64,000 nucleotides of DNA from positions 372,001 to 436,000 of the forward strand of contig JAFCMP010000257.1 of assembly GCA_017506865.1 (NCBI GenBank), read 5' to 3'. The DNA is from Tribonema minus. Its lineage: Eukaryota > Sar > Xanthophyceae > Tribonematales > Tribonemataceae. Below, in pieces: positions 54,901 to 64,000 of the stretch. The stretch's first letter is position 1, and every line of letters begins with the position of its first letter. The notes below the pieces were generated by a model that searched no databases, was not told the DNA's origin, and saw nothing but the letters and a program-made list of their open reading frames with translations. Position numbers and translations under genes: made by a program.

Positions 54901-57900
54901 CGCTTTGTTCGCTGCACAGACACACGGACACATTGTAGCATTGAAGGCCGTTGACGGTAAGAAACATTTTGTGGCTGATGCCTGATGCAGTTGTGTGCCA
55001 CTGCGCAAGGTGCTTGATGATGATGCGGCACCAAGTTGAAGTTGGGTCACAAGCGCGCTGCTGCAGCCATGCAGGAGCGCGGAACAGCGGCAGCAGGCGG
55101 TGCTTGCGCGCACTTGGAATCATTGCGCTTGGTCTGCTGAGCGAGCTGCGCGCTGCAACTCCTTTGTTGAGACCAGAACAAATGCATGCATACTTCAAAG
55201 TATTGTATGTACTCATCAGCACATTATGTTACTTGCAGCAACGTGCTCTTGCATGCTGCCTGAAGCCCAACGGAGACAATACATCATATCAGCATATATT
55301 GTTTGCAATACACTTGCTGCATGCTGCCAATAGCCCACTGGAACATGTACACGTTGGCATTTTATAGTCAGATGTGCAGTGCCCCGACTAACTCTGCCTC
55401 CCACTGGCTGCATTGAATGAAAAACGAATCAAAAGATCGACTGATGGCACGCATCCGTCGGGTGCAGCTGACTCTGTCTCCACTTTGACATTGCGATCAA
55501 GCAGATTCCGCACAGCACTGCTGTCGGATCAATGGCGCACATACTTTCTTGACAATTTAATGGCCACAAATTCGCGCCGCCTTTGCGATACCGCACTTGG
55601 TGCATGCCCGACTTGTTTTGAAAGCTAGTGCGGCTATGCGATGCCTTGTGCACGTGCATCTCGCCCAGGTTGCCCCATGAACATGACGGGCACAAACTTT
55701 AATCATGAGTGGCGTTCCTTGTCATTATGCATAAGAACACAGTACGATGTAGGGCCACAATTACCATTCTTTTTGTTGGCTTTGCAGTAGGTGTTGAAGT
55801 GGGCAGCAGTGTTGGCGAATTGGTTGGCACATGTGTTGGAGTGGCCGTAGGAGTTGCGGAAGGCTTGGCGGTTGGTGTGCGCGTAGGCCTGCGCGTACGC
55901 CGTGTGGTGGACGGTTTTGCAGTTGGCTTGCCCGAAGGCTCCTGGCAAAGCTCAACACCGGTTATGAGGCAAAAGTCAGCAACACGAAAAAATAGGCAGC
56001 GCTGTGTGCTTCTCCGTGCATTTGAGCACAGCTTTCGGAGCGGATGCCGTACGTGCGGTCGTACAAGCTGACATGAACAAGCTTGAGCACTAAGTCAAGG
56101 GCTCGCAGGTGCCTTGAAAGCACGTTGTCTGGCATTTTCGTCAGCTCCAATGGAGCTGAACCACTGCCAGCTTGGCAGCAGGAGGCGTGTACATTGGCCT
56201 GTGAAAGGCGCAACATGTTGGCAGGTTCATGCCTCAGCGGAAGGACAAGGAGGCAGAGCATATTGACAAGCTGAAGGCTCACCCGGTTTGATATGTGGCA
56301 GGATATGTTGTCGTGTGAAGCTGTGGTCATTCGTATATCGTGAGGTGAAAGTAAGCACGAGACCGTTGCAGTGTGCAACAAGAGATGTTATTCTCACCCG
56401 CTATATCGGCAAATGAAACGACGCGTTCGGGAGCACTGGGGGTGTCCTACGGTGAAGTGACTTTTGAATCACTGCTGTGCCCAAGTGGCAGCATGCTTTG
56501 AGTTGTGTGACACTGGCAGAAACAAGCATGAATCATCCAGTTCCCAACCATACAGTATGAATTATTGCATCAGAAACTTTCGGGATGTCAAAATGAGTAA
56601 CGTTACACACTGCACCTTTGTTGGTCGCTGAGTCCGTGCTGTGGGCGGCGGGCGTGTTGGCCTTTTGGTTTGCGCTGCTGTCGGCTTTCTTGTTGCTTTT
56701 GGCTGCCTTGTTGGTGCTCTGGTGGGCTGTGATGACTCAGTGCAGCAACAGACAAATTTTGTCTGTTAATAACCTACTACAAAGTGCAAACTAAACTACT
56801 GACGAAACCAGTACATGAGTATTGTCGAGGCTGAACTGTGCCTGTTTGAAGTCAATGTCATCTGCCCCTGTGCCATCATGCTGTAACTGAATGCGACAAG
56901 TCATCATTGAGGGCCAGCGGCATAGCCATTTGTACGTCAACCAGTGGATGAGGCTGGTAAAGACTGCCACTTGGACCACGCTTGTGTGGCAGTTGACTGC
57001 TATTGCACAGTAGTCCGACAAAAACATCTGGCATCGGGTATTTTAATGGCGGCGCTCTATATTTGAGCGAGGCAGGTATAGCGCAGCAGTGCCATGCAGC
57101 ACACGGTGTGGCCACAAGACCACATGACGCACAAGCTGCTATGCATCAGCGCTTCAATGGCAAATCATACCATTGGACTGTTTGGCTGTGGGCCTGTTTC
57201 ACTTCAGTCTCGGCCTGCGTGCAAGGCCTCCGAGTCTGCAATAAACGATCCGTGGGTTGAGTGTGGTCGCCCCCTTGCCACTGCACCACTACCTACCATC
57301 AACTGTCATCCAGGTTGAGCTTACCCTCTCGGTACGCAGCGCAGACGGCTTTGAAGTGGGCGATGCTGCTGTCGGCTTGGCGGTACGTCTTCTCGTCGGA
57401 GAGGCCGTGGGAGATGCTGAAGGCTCTGCAGGTGACGGCTGGGTTGGCCTGCGCGTGGGCTTGCTTGTAGGCGACGCGCCTGATGGCTTGGCAGTACTAG
57501 AAGGTACCTGAGAGCATCAAGAAACCATCGATGAGATGCTAAAGCACTTGGCAATGCTGGCTTGGCCCATGATGGGCCAGTTGGCACTTGGTAGCATGGC
57601 CATATATATCAGTTGCCAGTTTCTCCAAAGGCTGTAGCTGCTACATAGGTCTTGGATGATATGTCTGCGAGTTGCCATTGTGGCTTCCGGAGGGACAGGA
57701 CCTGCCAGTACCAGACTCAACAGCTGTCGCAATTGACAACTGACAATGGACTCAGGTTGAAGCCATGTACGCTGTTTTGTACCTGCACTATGCTTCCCGT
57801 GGATTGTGCGCCATGCTGTGGTCCGCCTTTGGGTTCAAATTGGTGCGGTTGTGCGTATCATGTGGGCTGTGATAATACAAATAGTAGGAACACTGACTGC

Positions 57901-59579
57901 TCGATCTTCAACGAAAGTTTCGAAGTATGTTTTGTACCTTGCAATAGATGATGTATGAAGATTGCGCGACATGCACGATTAGATTCAAAGTGGCGCATGA
58001 TGATCGAAGGCATTCTTACTGCCGCAATACAAGTAGCTTCAAGTTGAGGCTGCGGCGTGTGCACTCAATGACCCTATCACTATCGCCATGTTATCAGAGA
58101 ATCGGATGATCCAGCTTTGCCATGATGCCTTCAAGATTTGATTCAATAATAACAATATGAATGAACACATACGTTCAATTGAGGCTCAATGTCAGCAAAA
58201 CGGGGCCATACAAGGGGCTGAGAACTTCGTTGAACCCCCTGAAAATCACTTACATATTTGATATCACTCAGTCTGGCAGGCAGATTCACAAGTGTCATGA
58301 AGTGGGGCAAGTCTCCCAGTTCTGCCAGTGCATGGAGATTCCCCGACTCACAACTCATGGCGATGTTATGGACGCTGCAGAATTCGCTGAGACCCTGCTG
58401 CCCTCTACCAAATTGCAACTGCGGCTGACGAACTCATGGAACCGTGAGCGTCAGCACAGGACAAGCCAACAGCTGCTGCGGCGACCACGGTTATTGGTGA
58501 AAGGCATTCAATTTGACGGCTGACCACACCTTGTTGCCTAAGTAGAGCTCTACGATCTTTGATTCGTTTTCACCTGTATCTGAGCGTACAGCACATCAAC
58601 ATTGCTGGCATACGTGTCAGTTTACACCCCACAACCACAGCCTGGTGACTGCCACTGTGACCGGTGTCATGCGACATCGAACTCATGCGTGCACGTGCAA
58701 GCCTTGTTTGAATCAGTCACTTTACAACCAATTGCACGCGGCTGGTACTCTTAGCGTCCCGGCGCATTCCAAGAGGGCATACTGCTTTAAAAATTCTGCA
58801 TGGCATCATGATTGCATGACGTCATTGGAGCAACCTGGATAGTACGCGATGAGAAGCGAACACGGAATTCGGCATCCTCGCACCTCGGTGGGCCGCCGTG
58901 TACTCCTAGTAGGTTTCCCGGTTGGTGACCTGGTCAGCGCCTTGCTCACTGCAGCCATGGGCTTCAACTTGAAGTTGTTCAAGTTGGCTGACGGCATGTT
59001 GGTTGGCTGCACGAACAAAGGCGGGTCAGGGAAGAGTCTCAGAGACGCTTCATGGATATCGTGACTATATGATGCCGGTAAAGCAATTTGAAAGACACCT
59101 GCTAGAGGGACGTTGCACAGACACACCGTATGCGAGCAGCAACTTGAAGGACGCGCAACAGTGAATCATATGGCGACGAGGCATGCTTGCAAGTTGCAAA
59201 CCACGGTGGCCTGCGTGCTCAGCCGACGAGTTAGGATATATCGTTAACTCAAAGGTTGAGAAGGTGTTGTCATCACTCTAGCACTGATGCAGGTACGCAC
59301 CAGAGGAGTAGGTGTGTTTGCCAGGCGCCGCCCAGTGGTACCAAAGTCTGTTTCAACTTGGCGGTTGCGGCCAGCTGGCACTTTCACAGCCTGAGGCATC
59401 ATGATACTAGTGATTGGAGAGGTGACAATGTGCTGCCACTTCAAGTGTGTGATGGGTTGTCTGACGCTGTCCTTCTCGATCCAGTCGTGAGCGCCGGTCA
59501 ACTCCACATTGAAAGCCTGAGCGCTGTTGATGTAGGGCAGGAAAAGTACTGGCACCAGTAGTCGCCAAACATGCCACAT
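45617..59579 (-). CDS. Secreted P-T-repeat protein with C-terminal Cys-containing (lectin-like?) modules, 15 exons
   Basis: Minus-strand exons: 59,579-59,301; 59,006-58,884; 57,507-57,325; 56,726-56,616; 55,941-55,765; 54,911-54,819; 54,231-53,977; 53,415-53,035; 52,601-52,206; 50,882-50,676; 50,236-50,144; 49,746-49,373; 48,907-48,561; 46,885-46,611; 45,916-45,617. Every intron is GT-AG and the frame closes to 1,197 codons with TGA at 45,617. Exon 1 gives a signal peptide (MWHVWRLLVPVLFLPYINSA). Exons 2-11 and most of 12 are P-T-x-x tetrapeptides (PTAQPTSNPTAEPT style), likely an extended O-glycosylated stalk. Exons 12-15 carry two modules with CPPG/CPP..VT followed by LD-x-I-x-x-L-x-C. An extracellular or cell-wall role with sugar binding is inferred. 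Such P-T repeats are common in stramenopile surface proteins. A missed exon cannot be excluded in the long introns. Confidence 0.85.
46611..46885 (-). CDS. Exon 14 of the P-T-repeat gene: second module and short P-T linker
   Basis: Reads VVDLGPTKRATAIVDTVCPP, RYVVTAVTLLSSDQLDTIVS and LTCTSGDPSAHNSG, ending in STDSPTPAPTPMPTVSPAA before GTGCGT. The CPP..VT...LD-x-I-x-x-L-x-C order repeats that of exons 12-13. Confidence 0.8.
46886..48560 (-). other. Longest intron (1.68 kb) of the P-T-repeat gene
   Basis: Bounded by G|GTGAGT and CCCTCAG with matching phase 1. I see no further exon or nested gene inside. Confidence 0.6.
48561..48907 (-). CDS. Exon 13 of the P-T-repeat gene: first Cys-containing module
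   Basis: Acceptor CCCCACAG, donor G|GTGAGT. With the end of exon 12 (VCPPGSIVTGLGLR) it reads SGGWLDAINTLACTDSAGII, TTLFIRAGGDGG, FVSRFFMTADSFANNFGRYG and EVICAGTQKITGLRYAV. It resembles beta-rich carbohydrate-binding folds in style. Phase 2 in, phase 1 out. Confidence 0.8.
52206..52601 (-). CDS. Exon 9 of the P-T-repeat gene, 132 codons
   Basis: Starts VPTGTPTAKPT like exons 7 and 10 and ends STPTQLPTK like exon 8. It thus appears to combine the starts and ends of its neighbours. Phase 0 at both ends. Confidence 0.88.
53035..53415 (-). CDS. Exon 8 of the P-T-repeat gene, 127 codons of P-T-x-x
   Basis: Thirty-one consecutive tetrapeptides, mostly PTAE, PTAQ, PTAT and PTSN, ending PTQRPTK at GTACGG. 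Its last part duplicates itself (RPTRSPTSTPTHRPT / RPTRVPTSTPTQRPT) and resembles the end of exon 9. Begins and ends in phase 0. Confidence 0.88.
59301..59579 (-). CDS. Exon 1 of the P-T-repeat gene: signal peptide and N-terminal region
   Basis: The ATG at 59,579 opens a short basic start and a hydrophobic core (VWRLLVPVLFLPYINSA) with likely cleavage after AQA. About 65 residues of ordinary composition follow (FNVELTGAHDWIEKDSV, PAGRNRQVETDFGTTG), ending ANTPTPL at donor GTGCGT. Exactly 93 codons, phase 0 out. Confidence 0.8.
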
Positions 59580-62500
59580 GCCTGCACGGCAATACAGGAA
59601 TCAGAGGCCGCTCCAGTCAGCAGGCATGATGGAGCAGCAGCGCAGCACTAGCATTCATCATGATGTTGCCGCCTGATGTGGTGTCAGACTATTCAAGTTG
59701 AAAGTAGCATCTGAGCCAGTACAGCTGGCAACCTTCTTTAGCAGCGAGGCAGATTCCTCAGTGCAATGGGCAAGATGAAAGCACAACAGGGAATTCTGCA
59801 TGTCATCAAGAATGCTGGTTGCCTGTGGCCCCCGGCAGTCACTGTGATGCATCACTTCAAGACTCTGCAAGTACGGCTCAGCGGGCTTTATTGTAGCATA
59901 TCATATGTGTGGAGTTCATGACAAGCAGGAGCACCTGGGGTCAGGGTCAGGGTTAGGTGATGTTGCAGTTGAATGTATGTACTTTTTAAACAACCCCTCA
60001 CCACAAGTTATTCATCAAGTTCAACTCTCATGTTCAACTTGAAATATTTCAAGATTTTCTGAGAGTTGACAAAAATGTTTGCTTCCTTTTTTATTACCCA
60101 TGTGTCTATTTTTTTCACAAAGCCTCACCATTGGTTATTCTTCAAGTTCAATTTAGAATATTTCAAGATTCTCAGCGCTGACAAAAAGAGTTGTTTTATT
60201 CTGGGCGAATGCCATGACTATCACATGGCATTGCGTATGAACAACAACAAATAAAAGTCCATTTGAGGGGTCCACAACTGTGGGTCTGTTTAGAATAGGT
60301 CCTGTTCTGGTCAGACAGAAGACATACAGATGATTCTGCAGCAGTTGCTTCAGTCAGGCGACGTGGGGTTTAAGATCATCATGGTGCTTTTGGTATGCAG
60401 TGCAAAGATAAACTGATTCTTGGAAAATATATATACAAAAAATCAGCAAACTTAAAGTCCAGATTCAATTCGCACGAAAGACTGCTTGTGAGCCTTCACA
60501 AGTTATTCACCTTCACGTAAGTTAGACGCTGAGGTAGCAGGTTCAAAATGGCTTGCCAATGGCAATAAGCAACTTTTGGGCGCACATTCAAGTTGTCTGA
60601 TCGGATCATTGCTGCTGAAACAGGGGAATGCAGTTGACCTTTACTTTAATTTAGGCACAGCGCCTTGAAACTTCAAGTTACATTTTTTCCGTATGCATTC
60701 TGATTTATGACTTCAATTTACCTACTAAGCTCTAAAGTACGGCGTACAAGGTTAATGCACGTAGTACATTTGTATGCTTCTCATTACGAATGTAGGATTC
60801 AATTTGCAACACCCACAATTGGGTTAAAAATTGATCATGCGATTCTTGTTGAAACGTTTCAAGTACCCTGGGCCATCACTATAGTATCAATTGTACAGTT
60901 GATATCAGTAGCATTCGTAGACAACTCACTGACAGTCACTGTGGCACGAGAGTAAACATTATCTGAAATAAGTTCAAGTTTCCTTCGGCAGTCTTCGAAA
61001 CCTGTATAACGTTGTATGCTCCAACGTAACATCAGCCTGATGGCATTAATCAGCCTGTCAGTGAGCCTGAGGGCATTACTAACCCGAGGCCTCAATCTAA
61101 TAGTCAACAAGTAGAATTTCTTTCATTGATAGGTGCGTGTTGCATCATCAAATTTCTGATGCTGACTTCGGAAGCGGTTTGCCAGCCTTGCAGCCTGAGC
61201 AATTGCCACACCGTGACCGCCAGACTGAGTTGATTGCCTGATGCACCACTGGCCTCCCAGCTCAGACATAATGACTGACAATCACCAGCAGCGTAAGCTT
61301 TCATTTGAGCGTCAAGTTGCCAGCAAACTGAGTTCTGAAACTAACCACAGCGATGATAGCTAGTACTAGTAGAATGTCATGTTCAAGTTGCGGTGACATA
61401 TCTATCAGTAATTCAATGATTCAGAAGCAGCCGTAAGACATCAACAGGGTCAAGCCTTGAATTTGCATTTAACCAGTCCCATCATCATGTTTGATGGCAT
61501 GCACAGAGCATAGTTGGGCGCGTACAATAACTTTGAAAGCCCAAGGTTTAATATTTGAAAAGTTGATATTGAGAGCTCACTTAGTCAAGACAATCACGGT
61601 ATTTGCTAACATCTCGTATTCAAATTGAACTCATTGAAGTGCCACGGTGGCAAGAAGTTCTTTTTTCTACGATCACTGTTCAACATATATGAAAAAGCTC
61701 ATAGTATTATTCACGCAAAAAAATGCCCGAACTTACGTTACGATTAGTAATACGATTTACGACATGCTGTTACTAAGTGCATCAGATTCTGATGCTGTGA
61801 CAGCGTTGAACTTTGGTTGATCCCAGTAATGATCACCAATTTCCTGCCGATTTCATAGCCACGAACTCTGAGTGATGATAACAAAAACATACATCAACAT
61901 CATACTGAAAAGAGATTCAAAAAGAAAAAATTGAATTTATCAGACTGACCTGAAACTTTACATGATTTATCTATTCATGATGCTGTTCATTATCAGATTC
62001 TATTTCAACGCAAACGTTACGCGAATGTCATGACAACATTCTTGTCAGGAGTGGAAATCCGCTTTGGCAATTGCTTTAATGTTTGGAGTGAGCAATCAAG
62101 GCTTTCGAGAGCTTGCTGCCTTTGGGGAGGTGCGATCAACACTGACGCCTTTGGGATCGCGATGACGAAGATAATAAAAAAATTTGAAAAAGGACAGCCG
62201 AAGTGCTGAATGCTGACCTGATATTGCAGGACTTTGGCGTGGACTCACCAAATAGACTGCCCATCACTGTGTCCTGTAGTCCCGCGCGCTCCGCTCCGAG
62301 TCATTCATTCCAACGCGCCTCTTCCGATCCTCAGTTGCTGAACAGTTGCCGATCAGAGACCCGCGTCGCTAGAGAATTCCTACGCCACAGTCAGACTTTG
62401 AGCTGCAATGCACATGGGCACCCTCAAGCTTGGCAGTGGCTTGGGGGGGGGGCTTGGCGTGGGCAGGAGCAAAACACAATTTTGTGCGAAGAGTCTCGAT

Positions 62501-62599
62501 TAACCCCCTATTTCTTAAACAACTGCGGAGTTCTGCACCTGTTGAAGCACCCTGTTGAACTTTAGCTTTGCATCCTGACCTAGGGCAAGGGTTAACCTC
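59580..62599. other. AT-rich gene-poor region
   Basis: No supported coding exon. AACTTGAA/TTCAAGTT words are frequent (60,010-60,060; 60,590; 61,383). A short GGGTCAGGGTCAGGGTTAGG stretch at about 59,938-59,957 is telomere-like. It is presumably upstream of the P-T-repeat gene, but no promoter could be recognised. Confidence 0.4.
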
Positions 62600-62934
62600 C
62601 AGTGATCATTTTGCCTAGAGGCGTGATGCAGACGTGTCAGCATGGTCCTCAGTTCTGGGCGCTGTCAAAGGCGACCCCCAGGCCTGCATAAATCTTTTCA
62701 AAGACGGGACAAGTGTGCCTCATGGCTGGGACAAGTGTGATGGCTGGGCAACCTGAAGTAGCCTAAGGGTTTGGTTGTGGGGTGTTGGTGGTAGTGTGAA
62801 GAGGGGGAAGCCTGTGTGCGTTTGAGTCTCTCTTCGGAGAAGGAATGTTGCATTGAGTGCAAATCCAAGGGCTTTTCGCGCCCCTTGCGAAGCGAAATTA
62901 ATAAGCGAAGCGAAATTAATAAAAGTACAACATC
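62600..62934 (+). mobile_element. Family C repeat, copy 2
   Basis: Aligns with 24,590-24,913. Its end has GGGCTTTTCGCGCCCC and a duplicated GCGAAGCGAAATTAATAA unit, then AAAGTAC. Confidence 0.8.
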
Positions 62935-64000
62935 GGCAGCAGCGGTGCCGGCGGCGGCAGTGCAGCCGGTACTAAGGACAGCGGCGCTGGCAACGGCCGC
63001 AGCAGTGATGCCAGCAGCCGCAGCGGCGGTGCTAGCAACAGCGGCAGTGGCGCGCGAACTCAAAACGGCCGCGGTGGCCGTGGCAGCGGTCGCAGCAGCG
63101 ACAGCGGCGGACGAGGCTGTGGTCGTGGCGGCCGCGGCGGCGGCGGAGGGGGCCCCAGAGCGGCAGGTGCGGCGACAGCAGCGGCAGCGCCAGGCCCTGC
63201 AGGCGCAGCAGGTGGGGCAGGTGGGCTTTTCACGTGGACCATCTCAACCCCCGCAGTCGCAGCAGTGCTTGACAGCATCAGCCTCGATGAGCTGTGCAAG
63301 CTGCAGTTCGCGACAACTAGAAGCCTTGCTAGACCACGCAATCGTCGCTATGTGGGAGCTGCACTGGAGAACGCAGCAACACATCTGTTGGCACACACAA
63401 TGACGATGTTCGTCAATGCGGCGCGGGAGCCAGATTCCGCAGGGCGGGTGCAGCGACTGCAAAGATCCACGATTCTACACCACCTCATGCCATCACTCAT
63501 CACCTCCACCGATGGCGCACCTGGCATCACTCGCTCCGACAGAATCAGAATGTTGGCACGCGGTGAGCTTGACCGGTTGGTGCCAGCGCTCCTCGCACAC
63601 GCGCGTGCGCACCGGCGCTGGCGCGCGCGCCAGCAAACGGAGGCAGCGATCAACGCCTACGTCCTACAGTGCATGGGCACACGGGGGGGGCTACAGCAGG
63701 CAGCACGTTTCCTTCAGCCCAAAACGGTGGCGACACCTGATGATGACTGCTTTGCCGCCATGCAGTCCAAACACCCCCCCGCTGCGCCAGGGGAACAACT
63801 CCATGAGCTATCCGGCATGGTTGATCAGCTTGTGGCGAAAGCAGCCGACATGCCAGCAGAACTCAGCCTGTTACAGGGGGAGGGGATTGAGCCAGAGACG
63901 GTTGCCAAGCTCATCCAGCGAGCAAGCCCTTACAGTGGAGCAGGCCCATCGGGGCTGCGCTACAGCCACCTGCAGGATGCGCTACGCACAAGCTCAGGCT
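62935..64000 (+). CDS. Non-LTR retrotransposon protein, N-terminal part to the start of RT (cut by window end)
   Basis: The + frame is open from 62,923 (after tandem TAA stops) to 64,000 without an ATG near its start. It begins with Ser/Gly/Arg-rich RGG-type sequence (NGRGGRGSGRSSDSGGRG), an RNA-binding composition. It continues with LFTWTISTPAVAAVLDSISL, ENAATHLLAHTMTMFVNAAR and RWRARQQTEAAINAYVLQCM. It reaches SPYSGAGPSGLRYSHLQDAL, which matches the first RT block of family A (GGLDGLRYEHLL). The start directly behind the family C tail at an AAGTAC site suggests a 5'-truncated insertion, possibly family B, whose 5' part is not otherwise visible. Start codon and end are unknown. Confidence 0.75.

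Overview
This window looks like nuclear DNA of an intron-rich, repeat-laden eukaryote. I infer a photosynthetic stramenopile (brown-algal or xanthophyte type). The reasons are a secreted protein built of P-T-x-x repeats, long GT-AG introns, poly-Ala/Gln/Gly coding tracts, TTAGGG-type interstitial telomeric repeats and abundant retroelements. No rRNA, confident tRNA, CRISPR array, operon or bacterial gene was seen. Most open frames here are shadows or chance frames. The calls below rest on splice sites, intron phase, motifs and repeat boundaries read by eye.

Layout. 1-3,869: last exons of a + strand gene with a GNDYLP motif (possible XPG/Asteroid-like nuclease fold). 4.8-6.34 kb: exons of a minus-strand membrane protein, divergent from a small + strand first exon at 6,540. 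7.1-9.0 kb: a duplicated repeat and a 39-bp-armed fold-back. 9.3-10.7 kb: weak gene fragments. 11.27-20.3 kb: a nearly full-length minus-strand non-LTR retrotransposon (family A). One 2,845-codon frame encodes zinc fingers, an OTU-type cysteine protease, reverse transcriptase and a CCHC knuckle. A restriction-like endonuclease (REL) follows, split by a frame change. 20.3-24.6 kb: no gene supported.

24.6-36 kb is a repeat nest. It holds a family C repeat, a 45-bp family B tail and a complete minus-strand Ty3/gypsy-like LTR element (25,664-33,129; near-identical LTRs, ATCT target duplication, broken pol). It also holds a 39-bp telomeric tract, a truncated family B insertion next to its unoccupied paralogue, and a 1.39-kb family B copy. 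37.3-40.4 kb: a + strand gene ending in a 669-codon Gln/His/Ala/Gly-rich open frame. 42.1-44.1 kb: a 330-bp tandem duplication, another family B insertion and family A tails.

45.6-59.6 kb is the best-resolved host gene: 15 minus-strand exons, 1,197 codons. A signal-peptide exon is followed by ten P-T-repeat exons that all begin and end in phase 0, then a C-terminal region with two related Cys-containing modules. 59.6-62.6 kb is AT-rich and empty. At the right edge a second family C repeat abuts a new reverse-transcriptase frame that runs out of the window.

The most interesting signals are the OTU plus REL retrotransposon, the recurring AAGTAC-type target of family B with readable target duplications and an unoccupied control, the defective but recently inserted LTR element, and the phase-0 exon expansion of the P-T gene.
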